DNA from: Cellulomonas flavigena DSM 20109
GTDB taxonomy: Bacteria; Actinomycetota; Actinomycetes; Actinomycetales; Cellulomonadaceae
DNA length: 64,000 bases
NCBI RefSeq assembly: GCF_000092865.1
Contig: NC_014151.1
Span: forward strand, 1-64,000
Direction: 5' to 3'
Part shown: piece by piece, positions 46,033-53,997 of the stretch
Layout: the number at the start of each line of letters is the position of its first letter
Position numbering within the stretch: the first letter of the stretch is position 1
Notes under the pieces: generated by a model
Databases searched by the model: none
Seen by the model: only the letters and a program-made list of their open reading frames with translations
Told to the model about the DNA's origin: nothing
Made by a program: the position numbers and the translations under genes

Positions 46033-46680
46033 TCATAAGGGTGAAAGAATCCGAGGGCAGCGGCCTCGAAGGTGCTGTATATAGGACTGCAGTGCGGCTC
46101 GTGCGGTTGATTCATCCCGGTCCGCTCCGGCGAAACCAAGGCAGATAGACGCCGCTCTGTCGGCGGTCGGATCAGTGCACACGCGTCGGCGGCACTCGTC
46201 GAACCCTGCATGCTCAATCAGTAGTGCGAGGACTTGCTCGAAGCACACAGCAGACCCGGCAAGCGCCCGCAGTTCCTGATGTCCACCGAAGAGATCCTCG
46301 AGCGCGCCAAGGGCGCGCTTGTCGCCGGTCAGCAGCCGATCCAGTCCCCGTAGCACTTGCATCGCGACGAGCTGGCTCTCTCCCGCGTCGAGTTGGAGGC
46401 CAGTGGCCTGGGCGGCATCCTCCAATCGAAGCGCCAGGGATAGCTCCGCGCCTGACGGTTCATCTAGGGCTACGCCATCGAGGAAGGCCGTGAGGTCCGC
46501 CAGTGCCGCGTCCTTCACGTCCGGAGGGGCGTGCCGCTCAATACGCTTCCGGGCGACGAAGCGCGCTGCGCCTAAAACGAGAGGCGGCTCTTCGCCGGCC
46601 ACCTTCGTGAACGCCAGGTGGCTCAAGAGCTGGTACCTGGCGAGCTTTATTAGAACATCATTGTCGACGGCGCTACGCAC
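46033..46680 (-). CDS. PIN-domain-like protein (putative toxin)
   Basis: A 215-residue protein with a PIN nuclease pattern: first acidic residue in VDNDVLIKLARYQLL, a central LQLDAGESQLVAM with Asp-x-x-Glu, and LLTGDKRALGAL with the third Asp. This arrangement is typical of PIN RNases of toxin-antitoxin modules. About 60 extra C-terminal residues follow. ATG 46680 overlaps the end of the ImmA/IrrE gene by 8 bases, so they form one unit in which the upstream gene would be the antitoxin or regulator. Confidence 0.75.
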   Translation of the reverse strand: MRSAVDNDVLIKLARYQLLSHLAFTKVAGEEPPLVLGAARFVARKRIERHAPPDVKDAALADLTAFLDGVALDEPSGAELSLALRLEDAAQATGLQLDAGESQLVAMQVLRGLDRLLTGDKRALGALEDLFGGHQELRALAGSAVCFEQVLALLIEHAGFDECRRRVCTDPTADRAASICLGFAGADRDESTARAALQSYIQHLRGRCPRILSPL

Positions 46681-47737
46681 TGGTGGACCGGCCCGTTAGG
46701 ACGTTCTCGAGATATGCGATCTCGTCGGCGTTAAAGGCGTCCATCCGGAGCATCGTGCGCGCTAGCTGGTTGATTCGCTGCGCGACGGGCTCGCGCCCTA
46801 GCAGATTCAATGCGGCGATCGCTCGTGGCCAGTCATCTACCTGCCTCGCGAGCATCAGGACGATGAGCCCGGCGTCGATCCCACTCGCCGCAGAAGCGCT
46901 CATCGCGGCATCTGCAAGTTGTGGCGCCGTATAGGCGGCTTCGCCAGCGCGTATCTCGAATTCCGCGCGTCCGGTGAGGAGTCGGAGAGCAAAGGTATTT
47001 GCCGCCGACTCCTCGGCGTCCAGATCCTCGCTCACAGGGTCAGCGACGTCTATAAATGTGGGGGCGCCCGTGGTGTGGCCCAGGAACACGTGTCCCAACT
47101 CGTGCGCGATCGTGAAAGCCGCCTTGGCGGGGTAGAATGTTGATTCGCCTAGGATAATGGCGCTACGCCCGCGAACGGAAGCGGTAACGGCGTGCATCCT
47201 CTTTTGCGGCAGCGGGAAGACGTGCGTTTGGACCACTGGGATGCCCACCGCCCAACAGAGCGCAACCAAGTGCCGGAGCGTGTAGCCGCCCAGCTCCTCG
47301 AGGCGCTCGCGAAACCAAGCCGCGCCGATGTTCTCGGGGACGTCTACCGTCGCTTCGGGCGCTCCTCTCGTCAGGAGTCCCGCGAGCGATACGCCGAACG
47401 AGCTCAGAATTCCCTGTTCACGAAGAGAGGTTGTCCCGAGGTTCTTAAATCTCGCGGAGTCGGCCCACGAGAACGTTGGTCCCTGGTCGCCGAAGAGCGA
47501 CGATGGTGTGATGCCGAGACGCCTCGCCACAGTGAGCTTGAGCTCGGTGACCGCCGAGAGTGAGGTCGAGGCTTCGGTGCCCCACCATTCGGGCCAGGCG
47601 GCATCGATCGCGAGGCCCGAATAGCCCGCGGAGCGGAGCTGATGCCGGAGTTGGATCCCCTCGTCCACCAGCGACACCTCCGATTCCTGTGCGTGTAGGC
47701 TGTAGCGGCTCCCCGCGGCCAGTAGCATAGACCTCAT
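46673..47737 (-). CDS. ImmA/IrrE-family metallopeptidase with N-terminal HTH-like region
   Basis: A 354-residue protein. The zinc peptidase motif is AAFTIAHELGHVFLGH, with a downstream Glu (LDAEESAANTFALRLL). The N-terminal 100 residues look like a helix-turn-helix segment (LKLTVARRLGITPSSLFGDQ). Such proteins cleave repressors or act as antitoxin-like partners of PIN proteins. The start is unsure: ATG 47737, ATG 47728 or GTG 47677; the open frame runs to 47788 but overlaps the divergent gene. It is translationally coupled to the PIN gene. Confidence 0.82.
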   Translation of the reverse strand: MRSMLLAAGSRYSLHAQESEVSLVDEGIQLRHQLRSAGYSGLAIDAAWPEWWGTEASTSLSAVTELKLTVARRLGITPSSLFGDQGPTFSWADSARFKNLGTTSLREQGILSSFGVSLAGLLTRGAPEATVDVPENIGAAWFRERLEELGGYTLRHLVALCWAVGIPVVQTHVFPLPQKRMHAVTASVRGRSAIILGESTFYPAKAAFTIAHELGHVFLGHTTGAPTFIDVADPVSEDLDAEESAANTFALRLLTGRAEFEIRAGEAAYTAPQLADAAMSASAASGIDAGLIVLMLARQVDDWPRAIAALNLLGREPVAQRINQLARTMLRMDAFNADEIAYLENVLTGRSTSA

Positions 47738-48374
47738 GCCGCCGATCGACACCTTGCCATCGCAGTTCTGCTGGACGAAGTTCGGCACTGAGGCCGGCGA
47801 CGAGGTCGACGCGATCCGTGCGCGAAAAGAGAGCGAGCGGCGGAGCGGCGGTGGGCTCTTCTATTGGGGTATTGGAAACAGTGTCGGTCCGTCGCTGCGA
47901 CTTCTCGTCAGTCAGGTGCGCGAGCCGGAGGTGTTGTTCACGCCGATGCTGTCGCGGCCAGCATATCTCGACGTCAATCCGGCGAGCGTAGCCTCTTGGC
48001 GGTTCGGGGTGGGATTGGACGGGGTGCCGCACGCTCTACGAACCGGTGTCGTGACAAGTAAGAGCCCTGTGGTAAATCGCGCGCGGCGGCATTTTGCTCT
48101 TGTATGCCACTCGGAGGATCGGCTGGATGTGGACCTCGACTACGAGGGGTTTACATCGAGTTCGGTTGTGAATCTTAGGACAGGTGCTCAGGTGGGATCC
48201 TCCCAGGTCACTTCCATAGTTCGTCGGGTACCGGAGCTTGGTGGTGGTAGGCCCTATCGCGTCGCGTTCCGCGCGCGCCTCGTGGCGCCGTATTTCCTGA
48301 CGCTCACCTCGTCTAGTGAGCCTTTAGGCGAGTGCGAGTCGGCGTTGCCGATGCAGGACGCTCTTTGGGCTTAG
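47736..48374 (+). CDS. Uncharacterised protein divergent from the ImmA/IrrE gene
   Basis: A 212-residue soluble protein, starting MPPIDTLPSQFCWTKFGTEA, that I know only as a widespread hypothetical type with FCWTKFGTEAG and LFYWGIGNSVGPSL near the N terminus. The rest is beta-rich with no catalytic motif I can name. Its start overlaps the possible start of the ImmA/IrrE gene on the other strand, so the two share one promoter region within coding sequence. It may be a third member of that module. Confidence 0.65.
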   Translation: MPPIDTLPSQFCWTKFGTEAGDEVDAIRARKESERRSGGGLFYWGIGNSVGPSLRLLVSQVREPEVLFTPMLSRPAYLDVNPASVASWRFGVGLDGVPHALRTGVVTSKSPVVNRARRHFALVCHSEDRLDVDLDYEGFTSSSVVNLRTGAQVGSSQVTSIVRRVPELGGGRPYRVAFRARLVAPYFLTLTSSSEPLGECESALPMQDALWA

Positions 48375-48882
48375 GTCGCGTGTGGTGGACAACGGTACGC
48401 GGTGCGTGATTGCAGCGTTTGTCGCCGTTCGTACTTGTTCGCCGTGCGTTATTCCGCCTTCTATGGCACGCCAGGTCGACCCGGAGGAAGTGTTGTCCGG
48501 TTCTGCGAGAGGTTGGGAGTTCGGCGGTCGGATGGTTCGGGTCGACATCACGCGCGAATGCTCGGCGGCGTCGAATTGGTCGGTCTTGGGTCACTCGCTG
48601 CTGAAGGCTGTCGCCGGAACCGATGTGCGGGCGCGGCGGCCACGGAGGAGAGGGTCGTACGGGGCGATCCGGTACGTGTGAGGCAGGTGCACTTGCGGTT
48701 GCGTGTCCCCGCGTTCCGCTGACCTCAACCTGCTGCTGAGACGGACCAGCGACAAGCGCGAGCCGACTGCGGAGCGCTGCGCTTCCGAGCAGATCGCGGT
48801 GTGCCTGTACCCGTCCCAGGGGTGTGCCGGCGCCCGCGTGAGTCCCCACGTCGCCGCTGGCCGGCGAGTTTCGGGAACCACC
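48375..48882. other. Gene-free right end of the island
   Basis: About 500 bp of mixed composition without a convincing gene. Short frames are open (for example from GTG 48402, with two CxxC-like cysteines), but none has a ribosome binding site or family match. At the end, GGAACCACCC (48874-48883) pairs with GGGTGGTTCC (48890-48899), an inverted repeat that straddles the start of the right direct repeat. Confidence 0.5.
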
Positions 48883-48963
48883 CACACAGGGGTGGTTCCG
48901 GATGGAACCGCTCAGGTGGTACCGAAACTCCCGGTCAGGGTTCTCTGGCCGGGAGTTTCGTGG
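48883..48963 (+). repeat. Right direct repeat (attR candidate) of the island
   Basis: Second copy of the 81-bp repeat at 36676-36756, same orientation, one mismatch. It includes the same hairpin formed by GAAACTCCCGG and CCGGGAGTTTC. No tRNA sequence precedes it, as expected for the element-derived end. Confidence 0.9.
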
Positions 48964-49371
48964 CATCGGGGCGGTGAGACGGCCCCGGCCCCTGGAGGTG
49001 CATGAGGCCCACGACCACAGCTCATCGGATCGGGGCGGGATCTCCGACTCGTCCCCGATGTGGCGAGCCCGACGTCGTCGCCGGCGAACGCTCTTCCCGC
49101 AGCCCGGTGAGCCGGCGCGGGTGTCCGACGTGTCGTCCACGCCGTCTCGGCGGAGCAGGGGCTCGACGGCCACGGGCGCAGGACGTCGTCGACCAGCGCT
49201 GTCCGTCGACGTCCCACGTCGTTCACCGTCGGACGTCACCGCGCGGGCCGTGCGCCGCACGCGCCCGGTGTCGGCCCCGGCTCGACGCCCGGTGGTGGCG
49301 GTCAGGCACGCGGACCTCCGGCGACGCGACCCGCTACCGTGTGTCCGGTGTGCGACAGAAACGGAGCATAC
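48964..49371. other. Gene-free stretch before the PrsW-toxin gene
   Basis: About 400 bp of high-G+C chromosome with no recognisable gene. In the original, uninterrupted chromosome this followed tRNA-Leu. It should hold the promoter of the PrsW-toxin gene. I see no strong hairpin or repeat in it. Confidence 0.45.
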
Positions 49372-51864
49372 GTGCGGTCCACCACGGCGCAGAAGGTCGG
49401 CTCGAGCGCGCCTCCGGAGTGGTGGGAGCGGGTGGTGGGCGCGGCGGCCGGCTGGTTCGCCGACTACCCACGGGCGGCGGTGCGGCTGCGCCGCGCACGA
49501 GTGCTGGCGGCGTGGGTGGCGATCCCGCTGATCGGGGCCGTGCTCGTCCTCGTCCCGTCCACACGTGAGTCCCTCCGGGCGTACGCCTGGAGCTTCGTCA
49601 TGCTCGTCGTGTGGTTCGTCCTCGTCCGGACGAAGACGTTGTCGTGGGGCGGGGTGCTGCGGTGGTTCTCCGCGTGCGTCGCGTGGTCCGCCGCCATCGG
49701 GTGGGTCACGCTGCGCGTCGCCGACCAGCTCGGGCTCTCGGCCTCCTCGCACGGGTCCGGCACCGCGCTCGCGGGCTTCCTCGAGGAGTCCGGGAAGCTG
49801 GTCCCGCTGCTCGTGCTCGCCGTCCTGGCGCCGGGACGCGTGCGCCGCTTCGGTGCCGGGGACTGGGCGCTGCTCGGGTTCGCGTCGGGGGTCGCCTTCA
49901 ACGCCTACGAGGACGCCGTGCGGCAGATCGCCGCGCGGCAGACGTGGCTCCTGCTGGTGGACCCGTCCCGCGACTACTCGTGGAACCCGTGGGCGTCCGG
50001 GCAGTTCGTGACCCTCGACGGCGTCGCGGTGAGCCCGGGCCACCACATCTGGACCGCTGTCGGCGCCATGGGCATCGGTCTCGGGATCGCACTGTGGCGC
50101 ACGTGCCGGCTCGACCTGCGGATCCTGGCGTTCGTGCTGCCGGCGGTGCTCGTCCTGTGGCAGATCGCCGACCACGCGTCGTTCAACGCGCGCAACCACA
50201 TGTCGTCCTGGCCGGCCGAGCCTGCCCCCGGGTTCCCCGCCGTGCTGTCCGGGCTGTGGTCGCTGGGCGGGCACGGGCGTCTCGTCAACGCGGTGTCGGT
50301 CCTGCTCCTGGTCGCGTGCCTGCTCGTCGACGCGCACCGTCGTCACCTGGCCGCCGCCGTGGCGGCACCGGCCGGGTCTGCGCGACGACGTCCTGGTGGG
50401 GCGGTGGACGACGACGAGCCCGGTGGGACGGCGCTGCGGTGGTGGGCCGCGACGCTGGCGCCGCACGTGCGCGCCGCGACCGGGCCGCGTGCGCGGGCCG
50501 TCCAGCTCCTGCGAGGGTTCGGCACTCTGCTGATCCGCGGGCTCGCCCAGTGGGTCGCCGATGTCGCGGTGGTCGTCGCGGCGCACGCGCCGCTGCCGGG
50601 GGAGCCGCGGCGCGACGCGATGGTGCGGGGGCGCACGATCGCCGTGCGGGTCCGCCAGATCCGCTGCGAGGCGATGGAGCTGACCACGCCCGGTCCGGAG
50701 CCCACGACCCGCAGGCGGCACGCCGCCGTCGCCGCCGTCGTGGGCGTGGCAGCGGTCGCCCTCTGCGTGGTGTGGGGCGCCGCGATGGCGTCGGCCATCG
50801 GCCCCTATCTCGCGATCAGCGGCGACGAGGTCTATCTGGCCGGCCTGCTCGACCGCGTCGGCGACTGGTGGAACTCGCTCAGCGGCTGGCAGCAGGTGGC
50901 GGTCGGTGCCGGTGTCGCCGCACTCGTGGTGGTGTCCGGCGGGTCGTTCGGCCTGGCGCTCGGGATCTCCGGGGTCGCCACCTACGGACTGTCGCACGCG
51001 CACGGTGCCGCGACGTTCGTCCGTGACCCGCGGGCCGCGACGCTCGGCTACCTGACGACGACGACCCCGCTGGAGGCGGTGCTCGACGTCGGCGACTTCC
51101 TCCTGACGTTCGCCCCCGGCAACTTCGCCGGGGCCGCGGCGGGCCGGGGCGTGCGTGTCCTGGCGGACGAGATCACAGCCGACCCGCGCGCGCTGCTCGA
51201 CCGTGCGCACGTGGTTCTGCGTTCCGGCGACGACGCGGGTGAGGCGACGGTGGAGACGCTGATCGGCCCCGCGCTCGCGCGCGCTCTCGAGAGGCGCGGC
51301 CTCGACGCCGCGCCGTTCCGTATGGACCCCGCGTCCTTCGAGGACCCGAAGGTCGTCGAGGAGTGGGTGGCGGCGAGGTACGCCGACACGAACCCGCAGA
51401 TGTCCAGAGCGGCGCAGGGTCGTGATCCGTCGCTGGCCTACCAGAAGCAGTTCGCAGGGCCGCGCGAGATCCGCCTGGTCGCACCGGACGGCAAGGTGAT
51501 CTGGGCGGACGGGCTCACGATCGACCGCGACACGGTCGTGGCCGTGCTCGACACCAAGAACGTCGACAAGCCCGGCGCCTCGATCTACGAGGGGACGAGC
51601 TTCCTCAGGAACCTGCAGGTGGAGGTCGACGGCGAGGTCATCTCCAAGCTCGAGGAGATCCACCGCAGGACCTTCGACGACGAGGTCCGGAGGTACGCCG
51701 CCGTGATCCGTGACTCGGGCAACCCGGTCGGCAGACTCCGCATCCCGACGACCACCCAGGAGGCCGTGGACTACCTGTCGGGCCGCGTACGATCCATCCT
51801 CGGCGAGCCGGGCGTCGAGGTCGACTGGGAAGTCGTTCTGCAACCTCTGGAGGGCACCCCATGA
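49372..51864 (+). CDS. PrsW-type intramembrane protease fused to nuclease-like toxin domain
   Basis: An 830-residue protein. Residues about 25-340 are a polytopic PrsW-like metalloprotease: FLEESGKLVP (Glu-Glu-x-x-Lys), FNAYEDAVRQ, and HHIWTAVGAMGIG (His motif). A second hydrophobic block (about 440-560) follows. The C-terminal 200 residues are soluble; GRDPSLAYQKQFAG and WADGLTIDRDTVVAVLDTKN look like a restriction-endonuclease-fold toxin of polymorphic toxin systems (Asp...Asp-x-Lys). GTG 49372 follows GGAG with good spacing; GTG 49339 and 49348 are alternatives. The gene overlaps the next by four bases. Confidence 0.82.
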   Translation: MRSTTAQKVGSSAPPEWWERVVGAAAGWFADYPRAAVRLRRARVLAAWVAIPLIGAVLVLVPSTRESLRAYAWSFVMLVVWFVLVRTKTLSWGGVLRWFSACVAWSAAIGWVTLRVADQLGLSASSHGSGTALAGFLEESGKLVPLLVLAVLAPGRVRRFGAGDWALLGFASGVAFNAYEDAVRQIAARQTWLLLVDPSRDYSWNPWASGQFVTLDGVAVSPGHHIWTAVGAMGIGLGIALWRTCRLDLRILAFVLPAVLVLWQIADHASFNARNHMSSWPAEPAPGFPAVLSGLWSLGGHGRLVNAVSVLLLVACLLVDAHRRHLAAAVAAPAGSARRRPGGAVDDDEPGGTALRWWAATLAPHVRAATGPRARAVQLLRGFGTLLIRGLAQWVADVAVVVAAHAPLPGEPRRDAMVRGRTIAVRVRQIRCEAMELTTPGPEPTTRRRHAAVAAVVGVAAVALCVVWGAAMASAIGPYLAISGDEVYLAGLLDRVGDWWNSLSGWQQVAVGAGVAALVVVSGGSFGLALGISGVATYGLSHAHGAATFVRDPRAATLGYLTTTTPLEAVLDVGDFLLTFAPGNFAGAAAGRGVRVLADEITADPRALLDRAHVVLRSGDDAGEATVETLIGPALARALERRGLDAAPFRMDPASFEDPKVVEEWVAARYADTNPQMSRAAQGRDPSLAYQKQFAGPREIRLVAPDGKVIWADGLTIDRDTVVAVLDTKNVDKPGASIYEGTSFLRNLQVEVDGEVISKLEEIHRRTFDDEVRRYAAVIRDSGNPVGRLRIPTTTQEAVDYLSGRVRSILGEPGVEVDWEVVLQPLEGTP

Positions 51865-52253
51865 TTCTCATGACCCGTGAAGGCGCGGGTGTGGTGATCA
51901 CGCCGGACGCGCTCGAGGCGGCGCTGCGCGAGCGCTACGGCGACGAGCTCCACGTCGTCCGCGAGACCACGGCGCGAGGAACGGCCCTGAACGTCGGCGT
52001 CCTGGCGGGGTCCTTCCTCCCGATCCTCAACCTGTCCGACACGATGACCGGTCTCGCGATCCAGGGCAGCTGGGAGGAGGGCGCGGAGATCGCGGCGGTG
52101 GTCCGGAGGGCACTCCCGGAGGGCAGCCCAGCCCTCGTGCTCCTCGACGACACCGGCGCAGGCTACGCGGACGTGCCGTTCGGGTCGACGCCGGAGTCCG
52201 TCGCGGCAGGCTGGAAGGACATCTCGAACTACCCGGGATACACCGAGGGCTGA
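51861..52253 (+). CDS. Putative immunity protein for the PrsW-toxin
   Basis: A 130-residue small, acidic, soluble protein (MILMTREGAGVVITPDALEA) with no recognised family. ATG 51861 overlaps the toxin stop (ATGA). A small acidic gene coupled directly downstream of a toxin C terminus is the classic position of an immunity gene, which is the only basis for the call. It has no signal peptide, so it would act in the cytoplasm. Confidence 0.65.
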   Translation: MILMTREGAGVVITPDALEAALRERYGDELHVVRETTARGTALNVGVLAGSFLPILNLSDTMTGLAIQGSWEEGAEIAAVVRRALPEGSPALVLLDDTGAGYADVPFGSTPESVAAGWKDISNYPGYTEG

Positions 52254-52257
52254 CGTC

Positions 52258-52788
52258 CTAGTCAGCCGGCGGCCCCGTCGCGGCACCAAGGGTGGCGTTC
52301 ACGAGCGGCCCCCACTCGCCGAAGGCGGGGACGTCGAGCCAGTAGCCGTCGGTGGCGACATCGTCGAACTGCGTGACGTGACTCTCTCCCGACTCGTCAC
52401 GCATCGAGAACGAGGCTGTGCCGTCAGGGCGCGCGGTGGTCGTGAGCTCCAGCGTCGCGTCGGAGTCCACGTGCGCGGTGTCGTCGTCGAGGTAGACGTA
52501 CTCCACGGTGACCCATCGCCACAGGCGACCGTCGACGAGGTCCCAGTCGACGGAGCGGGCGACCGCACCACCGGGGGTGAGCAGCTCGACGCGGAACCGC
52601 CCGTGGGCGCCGACCACCCACAGCGGGCGTTGTGTGCCGTCCTCGTCACGGGTGCTCGCGTCGACGATCTCGAGACCCTGCGCCTCGTCGTACCGGCGTC
52701 GCGCCTCGTCGGGGGTGATCCAGCTGTGTCCAGCGAGAGGACGACGCGTCAGGTCGTTCCAGCGGGTCGTGTACAAGACCTCGGACAT
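52258..52788 (-). CDS. Uncharacterised protein, possible second immunity protein
   Basis: A 176-residue acidic, aromatic-rich soluble protein (MSEVLYTTRWNDLTRRPL; LWVVGAHGRFRVELLTPGG; WRWVTVEYVYLDDD). No family recognised. ATG 52788 is preferred over 52791 because AAGGGA then has normal spacing. Its start shares a base with the stop of the upstream 71-codon frame, so they are coupled. It is tail to tail with the first immunity candidate, which supports a role in the same type of system. Confidence 0.65.
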   Translation of the reverse strand: MSEVLYTTRWNDLTRRPLAGHSWITPDEARRRYDEAQGLEIVDASTRDEDGTQRPLWVVGAHGRFRVELLTPGGAVARSVDWDLVDGRLWRWVTVEYVYLDDDTAHVDSDATLELTTTARPDGTASFSMRDESGESHVTQFDDVATDGYWLDVPAFGEWGPLVNATLGAATGPPAD

Positions 52789-53003
52789 CATGGTCCCTTC
52801 GTTGCGAACTGCGGCCCGAGCTCTCGGAGGATGACGCCGTGCCCGGCGGCGAACTCGACGATCTCCTGCCGCACGTTCTGGGGAGGAACCACCGGGACCA
52901 TGCGTCCTCGGAGTGGTCGGCCTATCGCGGCGGCGACCTTGCCCTGGTTGCCGCACCCTAGTGGCACCGGTCCCCGGGACAGGCAGCCGGTCCGCAGTCG
53001 CAC
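52788..53003 (-). CDS. Orphan toxin-tail-like fragment
   Basis: A 71-codon frame from GTG 53003, with GRPLRGRMVPVVPPQNVRQE and IVEFAAGHGVILREL. This resembles the extreme C terminus of a secreted polymorphic toxin rather than a full protein. It lies just downstream of the sortase gene and directly upstream of an immunity-like gene. It may be a displaced toxin cassette waiting for recombination, or a decayed remnant. There is no good ribosome binding site. Confidence 0.4.
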   Translation of the reverse strand: MRLRTGCLSRGPVPLGCGNQGKVAAAIGRPLRGRMVPVVPPQNVRQEIVEFAAGHGVILRELGPQFATKGP

Positions 53004-53012
53004 CCGGACGGC

Positions 53013-53996
53013 TCAGCGCCGACGTGCCTCCGGATGCCGCGTGGTCACGTCGGCTCGGCCCGTCGGCCGCCCCGACAGCCAGACGTACCCGCCGGCCGTC
53101 GCCAGCACGCCGATGCTGATGAGGATCCACCACGGGAAGGTCGGGATCTCCGGGGACCGACCCGCGTCCTCCAGGTCGGCCTGCGGCGTGGGGATGACGC
53201 GCTCGCCGGTGACGAGGATGCGGTGGCTGTTGACGCCGAGGGGAGTGCAGGTGACGAGCGTGAGGAGGTCCCGCCCGTCGACCGGCAGGACGCTCTGCCC
53301 GTCGGTGGGCTCGACGACGCGGGTGTCGATGACGCGGTACGTCAGGACCTCGCCGAACACCTCGAGGACGATCGTGTCCTCGATCTCCACGCGGTCGAGG
53401 TGCGTGAACAGCTCGGCGGTCGCGAGGCCGCGGTGGGCCGTCAGGACCGCCCGGGTGGACGGCCCGCCCACCGGCAGGGCGGTGCCCTCGAGGTGGCCGA
53501 CGCCGTGCTCGAGCACGGCGTCGCTCGTGCCGTGGGAGACGGGCAGGTCCACGTGGATCGCGGGGATCTTGAGGCGCGCCATCAGGCCCGTCCTGTCGGC
53601 GCGCAGGAGCTCGTCGTACCCTCCGGCCTGGTCGGGTTCGTCCGCCACCGGCAGGCGTCCGTTCGCCACGACGTCGGCCCCGCCGCCGACGAGGCCCTCG
53701 TTGTACGCGCGGGCGCGGGCGAGCTCCTCCTGCAGGGTCGCGGAGCCGAGGTCCGCGACGTCGGCGGTGAGGTCGTCGATGCGCTGCGACTGCTCGTACT
53801 GGCTGAACCACGACACGACGGTGGGGAACAGCAGGAGGCCGGCCCCCAGGACCGCGGTCAGCGCGATGCCCAGGGAGGTCCACGGCATGCGCCACCCGCC
53901 ACGGCGGCGCGTCGGCTGCGTGCCCGTCGTCCCGGGGTCGTCCGGGGACGACGAAGGCGGGGGCCCCGCGGGGCGCCCCGCCTCCGTCCTCGTCAC
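53013..53996 (-). CDS. Class C (pilus) sortase
   Basis: Transpeptidase that polymerises pilins through the Lys of the pilin motif. The 327-residue product has an N-terminal membrane helix, a lid-like segment, the catalytic core with His in VLTAHRGLATAELFT, catalytic Cys in TLVTCTPLGVNSHRILV (TLxTC), and a second membrane helix near the C terminus (WWILISIGVLATAGGYVWL), which is typical of class C. GTG 53996 lies just past the pilin stop. It is the last gene of the pilus operon. Confidence 0.92.
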   Translation of the reverse strand: MTRTEAGRPAGPPPSSSPDDPGTTGTQPTRRRGGWRMPWTSLGIALTAVLGAGLLLFPTVVSWFSQYEQSQRIDDLTADVADLGSATLQEELARARAYNEGLVGGGADVVANGRLPVADEPDQAGGYDELLRADRTGLMARLKIPAIHVDLPVSHGTSDAVLEHGVGHLEGTALPVGGPSTRAVLTAHRGLATAELFTHLDRVEIEDTIVLEVFGEVLTYRVIDTRVVEPTDGQSVLPVDGRDLLTLVTCTPLGVNSHRILVTGERVIPTPQADLEDAGRSPEIPTFPWWILISIGVLATAGGYVWLSGRPTGRADVTTRHPEARRR

Positions 53997-53997
53997 G

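Larger units (their letters stand above)
36676..48963. mobile_element. Integrated genomic island, about 12.2 kb, next to tRNA-Leu
   Basis: It is bounded by 81-bp direct repeats (80 of 81 identical), with recombination genes at its left end next to the tRNA and lower-G+C, patchily oriented cargo. The regions on either side are ordinary high-G+C chromosome. The contents in order are: DDE transposase-like, recombinase-like and RHH-like genes (minus strand); ISAs1 remnant; nucleotidyltransferase-like gene; fused PNPase gene; DUF43-like gene and partner; PIN and ImmA/IrrE genes; and a divergent gene. There are no phage structural, conjugation or replication genes, so it is not a prophage or ICE. 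Confidence 0.85.

Noticed and set aside
48402..48722. 106-codon plus frame with CxxC, possible HNH-like gene
   Set aside because: No ribosome binding site, no HNH core residues in the right order, and composition like the surrounding non-coding DNA.
36676..48963. Island as a prophage or conjugative element
   Set aside because: No capsid, tail, terminase, relaxase, FtsK-like or replication genes are present.
48313..51843. 1176-codon minus-strand frame
   Set aside because: Antisense to the PrsW-toxin gene and crosses the island boundary repeat; no start signal and no domain.
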